Source: Ctenosaura bakeri
Lineage: Eukaryota > Chordata > Lepidosauria > Squamata > Iguanidae
Assembly: GCA_948474755.1 (NCBI GenBank)
Contig: CAOLHI010001247.1
Location: 310,001-374,000 of the forward strand
Direction: 5' to 3'
Length of the DNA: 64,000 nt
Both the position numbers and the translations under genes were made by a program. The notes beneath the pieces were generated by a model. The model ran no database searches. It worked only from the letters and a program-made list of their open reading frames with translations, and was not told the origin of the DNA. Of this stretch, positions 23,701 to 38,700 are shown in pieces (the first letter of the stretch is position 1; every line of letters begins with the position of its first letter).

Positions 23701-26700
23701 GAACATCAGGAAGGAATCTGGTTAAACTTTCAGGAGGCTTCACCTTGGACTACTCGACAAAGTGACTAGTCTTTCAAGGTTCATGTGGAACTGTGAGGAA
23801 GTGCTTTGGTTACTGTCACAAAATGGCTGTCATAGGAGGGGCGGGGTCAAAGTCACAAGCAAACTCCCATTTCATACAAAGCAACGAGTTCAAATTCAAA
23901 ATTGCCCAAGATCCCAAGTAACAAGGCAAAGATGTGGGATAAACCACAAAATGCACTCCTTTTTCTGAAACGTTACAATAAATTCCTGCTAAAATAGAAT
24001 GTCCATTCCACAGGAAGCAAACCAATCAATCCTAAGCCACCACTAGATACACTTTGACATTTATTCCTCTACATCAGGAATGTGCAAAGCATAGCCTGTG
24101 GTCTGTACATACACTTCTTCCCCAAGCATACTGCTTTCCTTCTACTCCACAAAATATTAGCCCCCCAAATGGCCAGTAAAAGCCAGCATAGTATACTGCT
24201 TTGACTGTTGGACTAGGACAATGTGAGACCACAGTTCAAATTCCTGCTTGGCCACTGGCTCTCAACTTCAGAGAAAGGCAAGGGCAAACTCTCGGAACAA
24301 ATTCCGCCAAGAAAACCCTGTGACACATTTGCTTTAGGGTTGCCGTAAGTCAGAAATGACTTGAAGATGCACAACAACAACTGGCCTTGAGAAGCAGGAT
24401 TTACCCTCTAAATTTAATTTCTCCAAACAAGGGCTTTAGAAACTGGAAAATGTCCAGGCTGAAAGGAGATGTTTGAATCATGGTAGATCTGCCTGCAGCA
24501 GTCCAGAGAAGGGCAAAATTGGGCTCCCGGTCTCTCAAAAGTTGCCTGCTCTGCTTTACAGAATCACTCAGTAAATTCCTGTTGCAATCTTTAGTACTCT
24601 CACTTCCCTCTGCAAACCAACACGTACACACACCTATCTGCTTCTTTACAAGCCAATCCATTTAGGGACAGCCTAAGTCATTTTGCTGCCTTACATCCGT
24701 GCTCCCTTACCACTTGTCTTTTTCTCTCCCCTGGGTCACTCAACACATATGTTCAGGTTCACCCCTCTCAGTCCAAAATACCATGGATTGAGGTACGGTG
24801 CAAAATTTGCAGATGATGCCAAGATCTAAATAATTTCAGAAAAGGGCTGTAAGAGTTAAATTTCTAGACAGTCACAAGCTGCAGACAGTGGAAATACAGA
24901 GAGAGTAACTCAAAGCATTCAGACAAAAAATAGACCTTGGCTACAAGTAAGCCCAGTGGGTATGGAAACACTGAAGAGACATATTGAGAGAAGTGTTTGG
25001 AGAGCAAGTCTGTGCATAATAATGCATCTCAGCATTTGCATAACATCTTCAAGCTTCAAGCACAGTGCTTTAACATATTAGAATCACTTATAACACACTC
25101 TTTAAAGTGAGTCATTTTACTGCAAATGGGAATACTCAGAATCACTTGGCAATGGTCATCTAGCAAACACATGACAGAGAAAAATAATCAAACTGGGGTC
25201 TTCTAAAATGGGGTCTTCTGGGAAAAGGCAAAGGTATATCAAGGATCTGGACTACAATAATAGTTTACCTCCCCATTATTTAACAATGGTAAGAACAAAA
25301 GACCATTCTCTAATTGCTGTCTTTATGTTGCTCTTGATCAATGGATTTCTGCATGCCAGTTGAGAATTTAAAAGTGTTCTTTTTGCAGACTATCTTTTGT
25401 GGTTCATTTCAAAGTCCCAACAATTGATCCCCGTTTTGATGCAGCTGATTAATATTTTTGGTAAAATATCAGGGTGTTCAATTAACTGGTCCAAGTCAGA
25501 AATATCGCCAGTGGGAGACAAGATAGAATCTAGCGTATTTAAAGTATGACAGTTTTGATACTGCCCAAATTCTATTACTTATTTGGCTATACTTATCCCT
25601 AGGTTCTTCTCTCAGATGATTCATCTTAATGTAAAGTAAGCTGATAAAAGATACTACCCAAGATTTACAGAGACAGGCAGGCTTGAAGATGAGTCTGTAG
25701 AGTAAAGTAAACATGATTAAAATGAATGTTATGTCTAGAATTGTTTTTGTTATTCATGGAATTACTCTACTTACACCTTCCAAGTATTTTCAAAAACCAA
25801 ATGCATTGTTTAGGAGGTTTTGGGGGGGCTCATCTTCTCCTAAAATTTCAATGAAAAGGATGCAAAGTCCAATCAAAGAAAGAGGGTTCGGTCTTCTATA
25901 TATCTTCTAGCATACCACTGGGCATATCTGTTATGTTGTATTAATTTTATGGACATATCCACTTAAAGTAAATAATCCACTGTGGACAACCTTGGAGTCT
26001 TCATTTCTGGCAACTCTATTTAAATGGACAGTACTTGGTTCTCATTTTATAAAAAGGGGTATTGGTTTGCCAGCAATTTCAGCAGTTAGAATTGCGTGGC
26101 AAATATTGTCTTATCAATTGCAATTTGACTCAAATGCTCATGTCTCGACTTTATAAGGGAATGCAGATTTGAAAATTGGTAAGAAACCATTATTATGGAA
26201 AGTGTGGGCTGATAATGGGATCATCACCTTAAATCAGATACTTGGACTTGTTGAGGTTTTGCCTTTTTCAATTTTGCAAGAGCAGTTTCAACTACCTCTA
26301 TCAGCAAAATGGCAATATTGACAACTGAAACATTTGTTAGCTTTAAGTGTATCCAAGATTCTCTTAATGTTGGAGATATTAATTGATGCCAACCAAGCAT
26401 CCAAAATAAGAGAAATTTATATATATATGTTATCGATAAATAAACATATGAGGTTTATAGGAAGAATGGTACAGAGAATTGCAACATCCAATTCTGTCTA
26501 ATCAATGGCCATCAGTTTTAACATCTGTAACTAGTACGGATATAGATCTCCAACTATGTCTTATAAAGCAGAAATTGTTCTTTCAAGGAGAAAAGACTTC
26601 CTAAATCGGCAAATTGTTGAGATGTAATACTGCTAGTGCTTTCTTAACACATGTTTTACAGTTCTCCCACAGTAGATACACTTTTGGCAGGAAGCAGTCA

Positions 26701-29700
26701 CACTGAATAAACTTGGGTTTTGGAAAGTTCCTGAATACTGAGGGGCATGTACGTTCTTTCGAATTATTTATTTTATGGAAATTAACAAACGGCCAATGGA
26801 AGTGTGGTTTTTGTGCCCTTTTGACTGCTAAGAGATGGATAAAGTTGGCCTTCCTCATTTGCCAGGGTTAGGAGCCCAGGATCCTCGCAAAAGTGGAAAA
26901 ACCAAATATGAAAACGTATGTGTGTGCGTGGGGGGGAGGGGTTGAGGCATGGTGGGGAGAGTGCAAATCAGGTGAGGGAAAGGAGAAGGAAAGGAGGTAG
27001 GTTGGCCTGGTGGCCCTAGACTTCCCCTCTCTTGCCCATCCCCTTCCTTGGGTATGCAGGGGGGCATCAGGCAACAGTTTGTGGTGCTGAGAAATCAGGC
27101 TATGAGCTGTCTTTCATTGGCCAGGCAGCAGCTGGTAGAGAAGGAAGAGGACCAGAGATGGGTTTTTTAAAAAGCTGTGCAGCCTGGTTTTATTTTCTTG
27201 CTCTTGTTATACTGAAAGATCACTGCACGTTACTGAAACCCTTCTGAAAGTAAATTATTTAAAAAATGTAAAAAAAAAAAACTGCGCTAGAATAAAACTA
27301 GAGGAAAACATAGAGTGGGTTTTAATGAGAACAAAACTGTTAACTGAATTCAGATATTGAATTTTTCAGGGCTTAGTTGCCAAGAAAATCCCGATATGTT
27401 TGCCTGAGGTTTCCATATATCAGAAACAACCTGAAGGCACACAACAACAGCAAAGCATACATTGGAGAGCCAGTGTGGTATAGTGATCTGAGCAGTGACT
27501 AAGATTCTGGGAGGCCAGGTTCAAACCCTTGCTCGGCAATGGAAACCCAATAGATGACCTTAGAATTCACGTTATCACTCTCTCTACCTCACAGGAGACA
27601 ATGGCCAACTTGGTCTGAACAAATCTTGCCAAGAAAGTCTTGTGATAGGGCCATCTTAAGGTCACCATAAGCTGAGAATAACTTGAAGGCACGCAACAAC
27701 AAAAAATGTACACATGCTCAGAAGCCCCTACATGCTCAGAAGTCCCATGTTTGTTCATCCCTTGCCTGTTCCCAGTCATCTTGTTTTGGTGAGTGAGCAT
27801 TTGGGGATTTGATCTGGATAAAGTCATTGACAGAACAGACCCAGCAAAATCAATGGAACTTTATCACTTTATCAAGGCTGGAACTGGATTTTGAGACTCT
27901 GGAATTCTAGGAGAAAACAAACAGAGGATGCTAATTTGTAATCTGTCGGTGCCACCACACCCACAACACTGTTGTTGTGGTGTGCCTTCAAGTTGTTTCT
28001 GACTTATGGCAACCCTAAGGTGAACTTATCAAGGAGTTTTTCTGGGGCTGAGAGTGTGTGACACACTCAAGCTCATCCAGTGGGTTTCCATGGACACGCA
28101 GGGAATCAAAACCCAGTCTCCAGGGTCAGAGTCAAACACTCAAACCCCTACATCACACTGGTGCTCAGCTGAAACATTAAAGTACACTAACATTTTTAAG
28201 GACCCAGTTAACAAGTCCGAATAAGTGCCAACTTACTTTGCTAACTTACTCACTTGTGAGTGGGTTTGCAAAGAAAGTCCTAAGAGAGCACAGAAAGAGC
28301 AGAACTATGTCCAATACTTGCTGAATCATCCATTTGAAATTCATCAGCTCAAAGCCTATACTGAACACTCCTCACAATTCCAGAGAGGTGTTAAGTTACT
28401 TGTCATTTAACAGCCAATATAAATTTGCACACCTTAGTTGGAGGAAGCTTTTCCTTCATAAAAAAAGCTTACAATTAGGCATATGGGAAATCTAAATTTA
28501 TGTTCTGCAGGATGGGAGACTGCGACTGAGTTAAAGGACAAAAGTAGATTAAGGCACTGATCCAGCTGGATGCCATAGCTGTGTTCCAGGTTTGCGAAAT
28601 TTAGCAGCTATGTAATTGATACTGTGGACATGATCCAAGCCACAGGAGGAAAGCTTTCTGCCTCTCCAGTAAGGTCGCAGAAGATATATTTTAGCCTTCA
28701 CAAAACATTTTACCCTACATGCTCTACTTTTTCTTTTTTTAAATAATGATAAATGTGACTTATAGAGAAAGACAGCACCCTGTTGTCTTTAACAACAACC
28801 TGAACTCTTAGGACTCCCCCCCCCTTTTCTTTTTTCTCTTCTGACAGCAAAGCTTTGAATTTCTAGGGCTCAGAAGACACTTTGGAACTCATTTTTCTTC
28901 AACGCAGTGAGTGTCCTCCCTTTACATGAGCAAGCATTTTAGACGAAGCCAAGTATCTACTGGAATTACTGAAACACCAACATAAAGCAAATTTCACGGC
29001 CTTCTGAAATCCTTTAAAGGTTACAGTCTCAAATGGAAATTCATTTATTCTATTTCAAATTGCTTCCTTTTTTTTTTAACCAAGATGGCACAGTCATAGG
29101 TTTAAAAATAGCAAACAGTTTTGCCTATATGTGTAGATCAGCCCCAATTCATGGCAAAAGTTGGTAGTACAGTGAATTTCAAAATCTAAGTCCAGAAGAT
29201 GGAACACCAGAAATGATGCTTTAGTAAACTGTGGATCAAACAGCCAGTGTTGCCTTTGCTCCAGAGAAGATAATTTTCTATACAAACCCCAGTGAGTCAA
29301 AGCAGTTCAGTCAACAAAATGACTAAGCAGGAAGAGCCCTATGGCTAAAGGACCAGCTATGTATGGCATCTCAACTTTTCAGCTGGCTTTCGCAGTTGCA
29401 TGCTCCCATTTCATAAGAACAGATCTGCTAGAACACCATGAACACAACTAAAAGAAAAGTTGTCATGACTCTCCTGAATAGCCTGTATTACCAGCAGATT
29501 ATAGTATAGCTTGTACATTATGAGTCAATATAATAGTTGGATCAGTTATTGCTTAAACAGTTTTTCTTTAAACTATTTTGTTTAACTCCAGATTTCATTT
29601 ATGGGATTTTGTCAAGCCTACAGGTGATCTTTGCACTGGACAGCGCCTACTTGCCTTTCATCCAGCATCTAGATTTTTAGGGGTGATAAACACCATAAGA

Positions 29701-32700
29701 TGCTGAATGCATCAGTGCTGATACCATCAACTATATACTTATATTTAAAAGCTATACAGTGCCCTATGCCAGTTGATTTCACGCCAGTTTACAGTCATAT
29801 AAGACACTGTATCAACAATAAAACAGCTACAAAACTGAAATAAAACAGCACAAAGTAAATTCAGTTAAAGACAACATATCTAAAAGGCTAAAGAAAAGCT
29901 TTAACTTAATACAGGCATACCTCAGTTAATAAAGCCTCTGACAAAGAGGTTCCTTTTCATAAAGTCTTTTTTCTGCCTACACAGCCCTTCCTCTTTCTCC
30001 TTGTTGTCATTGTTGTTGCTCCTATTGTATCCCACCTTTTCCCCAGATAGGCTGATTTAGGATGAAAAATTATAGTTCTGTCAGAGATTACACACTTATG
30101 TATCTTTTTCAAAAAGGATTACATTCTACATTAAGATCACGCCATACAAACCATCTTTACTTTTAGAAGAGAAGCACAATTACTAACATATAAATTGCTG
30201 CAATTTACAACATTTACAACAAGGTTCATAAAGGTCTAGCTGGCTTTGAAAAACGAAGTGACATGAACTTAAAAAAACAACATTTTGAATTAGCGTAAAA
30301 GCATCCCACAGGAAAGACACACTGGCTTCCAAACTAGGTTCTAATCTAAGAACAAATGAAGCTGCATTACGGGGCACAGTCCATTTAGCCAATGAAGTAG
30401 TCTGTTTTTTATTTCCTACCTTGTGCAAGTCTGGACAGAACACTCAATGTTTTAACATTGAAAGAGTAAGCCACAACAAGAATTGGATGTACGTACTCCT
30501 CCCGCTCCCATACTGTGACTGAAGAATTTTCACTTCTACACATCTTAACCCAAACAATTTTGGTTCAACTAAACTATGATCATAGGAAACAAGCCAAAAT
30601 TAAACCACAGTTTACTCTTCTTTCTTGTTTTTAATAATCATGCTTAACATAAACTACATTTTTAGGAATCAAATGATACACTAATCTTATCAATCTAAAA
30701 GAGCTGATTCTGATCTCTTCACAAATACACTCCAGCAGGAGCCTGTGAGCCTGAGCTCACTACAACTAATTCTTATAATGACAAACTAAGTTTTAGCACT
30801 AAGCACAAATGAGAACAGTGACTATCAGCGAATCTCCATGTTTTCAGACAGAAGTGTTTCCCAGCCATCGCTAGGGATGCCAAGAATTGAAACTGGGACA
30901 CTATGCATGCAAAACATATGCTCCACCACTGAGCTATGGCTTTTTCCATGAATTTAGGAATGTATCTTTTCAGAGCCTTCAACCCTGCAGCAAAATGCAT
31001 ATAAGTTGCTCCAGTTTACACAACCTAGAAAAGCCATTTGGAGATGATTATGCATCAAGCAGAGGCTATCCATGTAATTCCTGTAGATTCAGTCATGCTA
31101 CCTTTCCCCAGAAGCAAGGACTACTTCCGTGACAATCTGTCTTTATAAGTGTGAAAGTACAGAAGGGATACATTAAGAGGAAATTTTACAAGGAAGCTTG
31201 GCTATGTATATGAGCCATTCACAAGTAACATACCAGCAGACCTCTCTAAATCACCACTGTGGGTTGACACCTTGAAACTATTTTTTTTCTTAATAACAGT
31301 CCTTTCAGTACTGTGCCATGACTTGTGTGTTTTGCACACACACATACAGAAACCATACTGTAGCCAGCCTATGAAAGTATCCATTCATGTGTTTGCTCTC
31401 TAGCGAGCAAGTAAACAGTTGTCAGAAGTCCAGAACTGATCATACTTCAGGTACACATCTCGTTAGACTGGCTGAAAGGTTTGTGGGAGGAAGGAAGTTC
31501 ATTAGATAGTGAAGTGGTTCAACTGTCAGAACTCAACATTTCTAAGTAGCAAACATCCTCAGTGACTGGACTAAATTTGAATCTCTGGCCTCTTTGTGTG
31601 AAGAGAGGAAGGTGAGCATAAATATACATGAATCAATCTGCTTCCAAGACAAAAGAGATTTTCTAGACAGGAACAGTCATTTGAATCAACAAGACCATCC
31701 ATTCACTAAGCTTAGCTTCTCTTTCCTGTTTTGTCAGTATGGTCTAACCACCAATAGCAGCAGTTGTAGACCAGCCCTGACGTCACTGCTCAGACCTGCT
31801 AATAGTTTCTGCTCCCACACACTTGCAGTTGTTTTATTTTACACTTGGCTCAGCACAAGCCTGCTTGTTTACCTTTCCCACAAGCTAGATTTGCCACTGG
31901 ATGTCTTTCAATACTTCTGATGTTTCTGCATCACTACTTCTGAATTTACAAAACAGATGTGAAATGAGCAGGTTAAACTGCGTTCTCAAACAGTGAAAAT
32001 CTGAGGCCGGGGCAGGCAACTTCCAGGGACTGGTGAATCATACTGTTAGCCCCAGAACATTGTTGGGGCTGCATTCCATCCTTGCAAGATCTGCTGGTGA
32101 CACTTTTTGCCATGTCAGCCAGATACAAGGTACACTTCCTGATTTTAAGGTGAATTGCAACCCTCTGGAAGCTTGTTGGATCACAAGCCAAATTAAAAAA
32201 AAAAAAAAAGGTGTGAGCTTCCAACACAGACAGTCTTAGTAAAAAGAACTAATTTTGTTACCACTAACTTGGGGCAGCAGGATCTCTGGAGAGAACCACA
32301 AAAGCTGATGGAAAAGGCTGAGATGAAACACATCTCTGTCTAGGCAGATCTGGGCAGCTACTAGTGAGAATGGTGCAAGCTTGCTGCAGAACCCAACCAA
32401 TGCAGCCATTCTTTATAGGCTGCATCCATTGCCAGGACCATCTTGCTGCAGCTATACTAATAAGCATGCAGAAAGGACTACAGAAAAAAAGCCTTCCTAT
32501 CTTCATGATTTTATCTCACAGGACCATTTGCAACAGGTCGATGCAAAACAGAAAATTTTCTAGCAGAAACAAGCTTCTCCATATTTTTAGTTCAAAAAAA
32601 AAGTGCACCATGAGGCCAACTAAGAAAATAAATGAAACTTTTGAGCCAGGATTTTGTACTATGCTGTATTAGGCTCCAGCTTCAATGCCCTGAAACTGTT

Positions 32701-35700
32701 TACTGTTTTGTTTTACCTTTGCATTTTGTGATACGAAACTATAACAAATAGTATGTCAAAATTTGCATAGTATTTATTCAGAGAAGGGTTATTCTATGTT
32801 CCTGTCACTGCCCTAAAGAAAGGTTGCAATGACATATGAACTGTGGTTTAAAAGATAGCCTGTTCTTACCCCAATGCATCTGACAAAGTACGACCAAGAG
32901 TCTTCCTTGTTCTTCAAAAACACAGAATCAATATAAATATTCAGCTGCCAAAACATGGAGAAAGCCTTTTTTGAAATACAAATTTCTAAAACAGTTGTTG
33001 TTTCCCTTATAAGCTTATATTATAAGCTTTATAGGAGTGAAATTAATGGGCCAGTTAAACATTAGATATTTTGATCTACGGTGTGGCACCACATGTGAAC
33101 AGCATGGGAGGGTTTTTGCTTTGGGCAGAGATGGGACAGGAACTCTGTTTTCTAGAGCATGAATGACCAAGTCAGTATTTAGGCAATGAAGTGCAGGAGA
33201 GTCTGGCACTGAAGCAATTTTGGATGAACTGTAAGAAAGGAAGGAGGGAAATGAGCCTAGTTCCTATGTCCCCTTTCTACTTCTACTTCTACTTCCCAGT
33301 ACAAAGCAATGAAGGCATTTTTATATCAGATGTGCCACTTCCCCCCATGAGCCCTTTGAACGGAGCTATTCAGTCTAAATAGCGGCTGTTCTGATGGAAA
33401 AGTGCAATTTTTTTCAAGTTTAATAAAGTTATTAAGAAGGATGACAAGAAGTTTAAGTAAAATACAATTGAGCTGAATACAACTGTAAGCACAACAGGTA
33501 ATAAGCAGTATAATATAGTAACGGAGCCTACATAATGAAAAGGATTACGAAACAAATAGGAAAAGAAAATGTTCCCACGGAACACCTACCATACAACTGG
33601 GACACTGTCACTAAGATGTCGTCTGCCTGATACCTCCTCTGTTTGCTTCAGACAGCAGTGGTACCCGGGAATGTCCTCTAGTGAAAATCTTGAGTCAATC
33701 TTATCTTTGACCACTTACCTGCTCCAACTTAAATGGTCTGAGCCAGAAATATCCGTAGTAGTATAGAGGCACTTGTCCTCTTTTATCAACTTGTTCCTGT
33801 ATTAAGATCAAAGGGGCCCTTCTCTGCATATTTCTATTCACAACAGAATTGCACTTATTTACATACAAGAGGGTGTCCTCTGTGGTGAACACCTTCTAAC
33901 CTCATGGCAACACTGCATTCTTTCTAGTACAGGACCATGGCCTTATTTGCTAAAGCATTTTTTAAACTTAAAAAATACATTCTTAAATCTCAATTTTTAT
34001 TTGGAAATGCTGGCTAATAGTTTCAAATGTCCCACTATTGCTATAACTACAGTAAGCTTTACTGTATTAAATTTTTAGTTTCTAGCATGCCACCCTAAAA
34101 TCTTCCCGTACTATTATAAATATAAAAATAAATGGAATTCCACACAGAGGTGTGCGTGGAATTCTCTTCTGGAAAACAGTAAATAGTTTGCCAAAAGACG
34201 AGCAAAGTGCTGGTTGTTTTTTTGTTTTTTGTGTGTGTTTGTTTAGCAGGTTAGTATCTTGAGATGAGATGTCTCAAGTACTGGGAGGTATAAATGGAAA
34301 CAAGCAGTCTTTCAAATATTTTAGTCCTAAGCCATGAAGGGCTTTAAAGGTCAAAAGCTGCACTCTTAACTGGGCCTGGGTATTTGACAGTATTCAGTTC
34401 AACAATACTTGGGTAAGTGCACAAACCTAACAGATACATGTGAACTAATACAGAAGAGCACTTCCACTGGGTCACTGCTGTTTTTCTGCTGGAATACAGC
34501 TAGAGAAAACATTTCAGATTGAGAAGCTGTGTAATCTTTTAGTACAAATTTAGATAGTGTGATAAAAAATGTTACAAACTGTATCAGAGCAGAACTGTAG
34601 ACATTCTCACATTTTATAGAATCAAAACACAGAATATTTCTCAGATACTTTACAAAGATGACTTTTAGATAAATATTAGGAAATCTACTCAGCATTGTCC
34701 CAGTTGATATTAATGATTTTGCTTATGATTGAGATGAAACATAAAAGTGCTTAGAGTATGTCTCACACCATGTACAGTGGACCATAAATAGCAATTTTCC
34801 AGAAAGAGGCAAAGCTCACTAATGAGTCCTGAAACTTACTCCAAAACATTCAGGAAATCACCATAAGTATAAATATTGAATTTGTCAAAACTGATTCACA
34901 AAAGTGCATTCTAGAAGAAAAAAAAATCTGAAGTGTTTATTCAGATTCACCCAAATAAGTTGAGGGATCTGATCCAAAATCTTACTATGTACTCAGTTTT
35001 GGTCCTATTAGAAAAGACACAAATTCTGTCAACTCTATTATTATACATATGGAAACTGAAGTGAAGTTATGCTTTTGAAAAAAGTGTTTAAAATTAAAGG
35101 ACTTTTCAGAATTTGGAGTTCTAGGCAAGAAACAGTATGATTGTAGTAAAAATATTTAACAGACACCAAGGGAGTAAGTAAGATAGATCACAGGACTGAA
35201 TGACATAGAGGAAAAGAAATCAGCAGAGATCTGATAGAAGTGGAGAAATTCTACAAAACTGCTTGACTGCAGCTCCCATCTTCTCTTACCACTGCCAATG
35301 CTGACTGATGAGAAGTTCTAGACAAAACATCTGGAAGGACAAATGTTTGCCAGTGCTGTTCTAAATGCTCCACCTTTTGCAGATACTGTTTTGGGGATTT
35401 ATCACATACATAATCTATAAACCCCACCACCAAACCCACACATACTGTTTTGATGGATTTTTCAAGCATGAAGACTGAGATGTCACAAATCAACTTTCAT
35501 GCCAGAGATTGGATTGCTCTCAGATTTCTGCGCATGCGGATTAACAAAAGCCAAATAGTCACGACAGTAAGCTGCTCTCATCACTGAAGTGATTTACTGT
35601 GCTTTAAGGTCTCAAAGCATCTGTTCAGGGCTTTAGCTGCACTTACCACTTCTGCAGCCTAGGAATGGGAGGTCTGGAGGCATCAACTGAGATGCTGCCT

Positions 35701-38700
35701 TACACAGTTGTGATCACTTCTAAAAATTCTTGTTTTTGTTCTATATTTAGTTGGAATAATGCTGAACAGCACTACTTCAGAGCTTTATTCCTCTTCACAT
35801 AATGAAGCCACACTAGATCTCCATACCTAAATTTACACAACAGGTGAAAAGACATTTGGAAGCAGATATCCAAGAGTCTCACCAGAAACATTTAATTCTC
35901 ATTTTTGTGAAAAAGACTAGTTTATTATTTAGATTACAGGTAACTTGAACATACTGATATACTAAAGTAACATTTTCGCCTATGCAGCCAATTCTAGTCA
36001 GAAATAAGTATTTTAAAAAACCTAAATGAAAGGTTCTGGGAAAGCAAGAGTGTTCATTAAGAAACAAATGGAGCTCCTAGCGGCAAGGAAAAGAGAAAAA
36101 ACTTTTCCCTCCATCATTCTGCAGAATCAAAACAAGAGCTTAGAAATTCAAACTACCACCAAATGCACATTTTGATAAGGAGCTATCGTATTTGCCAGTG
36201 TATAAGAAGCAGCTGTGTGCAAGACGCACCCCCATTTATACACTGGCAAATACTATTTGCCCATATATAAGACACACTGGTGTTGCACCCCCTTTTCAAA
36301 CAGTATTTTTCAGGGAAAAAAGTGAGTCTTATATGCTAGCAAATACAGTATTTAGAGTCAGTGTTAAAGGGGCAGATACCAATGATTTTCAGATGGATCA
36401 GAAGACTACAAGGAGGATAGGACATTTCAGGGGGATTTTACTACTCCTAATCAACCAGCAATGAATTAATTGGTCAGATATTCTAGGAAGCAAAGAATGC
36501 TGTGGTTTAGGAGGCAGTCTCTCTGAACTGCAATACTAATTGACAGCAAGACAGGAATCAGAGTTCTTCTCTTTGCTGAAGGGATCAGAGTCCATCCCAT
36601 CCACGCAACACAGTTTATAAGGCACCACCTCCTCTGCACTGTGACAGCATTTTAAAAATGTCTCTCTTACACAGTATAGTTCTTATGCATGTTTTAGTAC
36701 CTTTTTTTTTTAAAAAAAAGTCTATTTCCTGTGGTTTCAAGGTAAAAGTCATGAACCGTTTCGTCTTAAATAGCATTCAAAGTCATCTTTTGCATAACAT
36801 TGTTTTAAACTATGAAATAATAATATTCTAAATTGGAATACAGTCATCCCTGTGCTAGGGTTGGGGCACGGGACCCCCATAAAAGTTGAAAAATCATGAA
36901 TAACTCTAGGTCCTCCCAAACCATATTTAACACACAAAAAAAGTATGATCACCATATTCAACCCACTGTGAATCTCTTTGAGGCATCAGGGTGCCTTCAC
37001 AGGCAGAAGTGGGTGGCTGGTGGGGCTGACGGCCACCTCCACTGCTGCCCCACACCATTTTTAAGAGGGACTTACAAGCCTCATTCACAGTTTCTCAGTC
37101 TCATGAGGCTTGCAGGCCCCACTAAAAATGGCAGAGGGAGGCAGCAGAGGGGACAAGAAATAATCTGTGAATAAGTGAAAGCCACAAATGTGGAGGGCTG
37201 ACTGTAACTGTTAACTTCATTCTTCACTCCAGTCTCTTACCATTACAAATTTCATTTGCATATCATCTCTGACCTTTAGAGCAAGTGGTTTACTCCTCAA
37301 ACAACTAGATATCCTGCCTTATTAGGCTTCTTCAAAAGAAAATAAACTCCCCCCCTAACCCCTTCCCAATACTGGTTAAGGAAGTATGAAAATGCTACTG
37401 TGGAACACTGAAATGTTATGGTACACCAGAATTCTGTAGAAGAATGATTGAGTCTGCAAACTAGTGCAAGCTATCTGATTGCTCCCACTGCCATTTTGTT
37501 TAAATTTTTGCTTTATCACTTCTTAACCCATCAGGGCCCTCAAAACAATGCTCAGCAGATAAAATATTTTTTAACAGAGTGCCTCAATCACTCATAGACC
37601 TCCTGACAACAGTCTGTCTGTTTACCATGCTATCTGTTATCTCTCCCCTATCTGGCTTTCTTCTCCTCAAACAGGCCAAAGAAATATTCTGGACTCTGTT
37701 CCTGGTTTTGCTGGGACAAGACAGAGTCCCTGATTCAAACGTCACAGTAAAAAAACATGGAAAGTTCATAATTTCTTGGGCCACTCCACTGCAGAGGGAA
37801 TGACTGAGTTCATTCTTACTGGGTTGTGCGATCCCAGCTATCTGGTTATCAGCAAAGCTGACTTACATTAACAGTTTTGTCATCTCTCACATTTGGTGCT
37901 TGTTTCAATTTTGCTAAAGAATAACTGTACTTATGGAAATTATTCTCCCCTAGAGGAAAACCTGAAAGTTCACAAGACATGTTATAAAGCTGAAGTTCAC
38001 ATGTACTGATGCACAGACACTGATCTGGGACAGTAGGGATCCTGAGGGACAGAGGAATTTTTTTTCCACCCTGCTGTCTCTTAGCTGAACTGCTTCTGTA
38101 CGTTCATTCATAGGTTCAAAGGTCCTCTATACAGGGAGGCATCTGTTTTTACCTCACCAATAACAGAATGTTACCAATCTGCAAAACAGCAACCTTGTTA
38201 GCCTGCTGAAGCATAAAAAAGAAGGGGGGATGGGGAGGGGAAAAAGGAATGTGGGAGTACCTTTAAGATTAACTGGTTTTTATTTTAGCACGAACTGTTG
38301 TGGATGTAAACCTGTTTCTTCAGATGCAGTACAGAGTGATATTACAGTCTCAGGGCAAATTCAGGGTAAGGGACATGATTGCATCTTTCTGGATCCTATT
38401 ACGTTCTATTCCACTTCCACAACTATATAAATATGCTTTATACCTGAGGCTTTAGTGTTGTTCTGTGCTGTACTGAAAGAAGTGGGTTTGTATCCCTGAA
38501 AACTCATGCTAAAATAAAAACCAGTTAGGTTTAAAGATGTTGCCACATTTTTTCCTCCCTACTTTCATTTTTAGAAGGTTAGCAAGTTTATTCTTCTTGT
38601 CAGCACACAAGCCAAATACCTGTGTCTGCAAGGTCATTCTAAAACCATTCACTACAGTTCCCTTCACATTCTACTTTCTTTTATATACTGCTATTTAATG

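Noticed and set aside
30870..30945. tRNA gene
   Set aside because: The box A/B region is present but degenerate, with no convincing cloverleaf. It fits a SINE head better.
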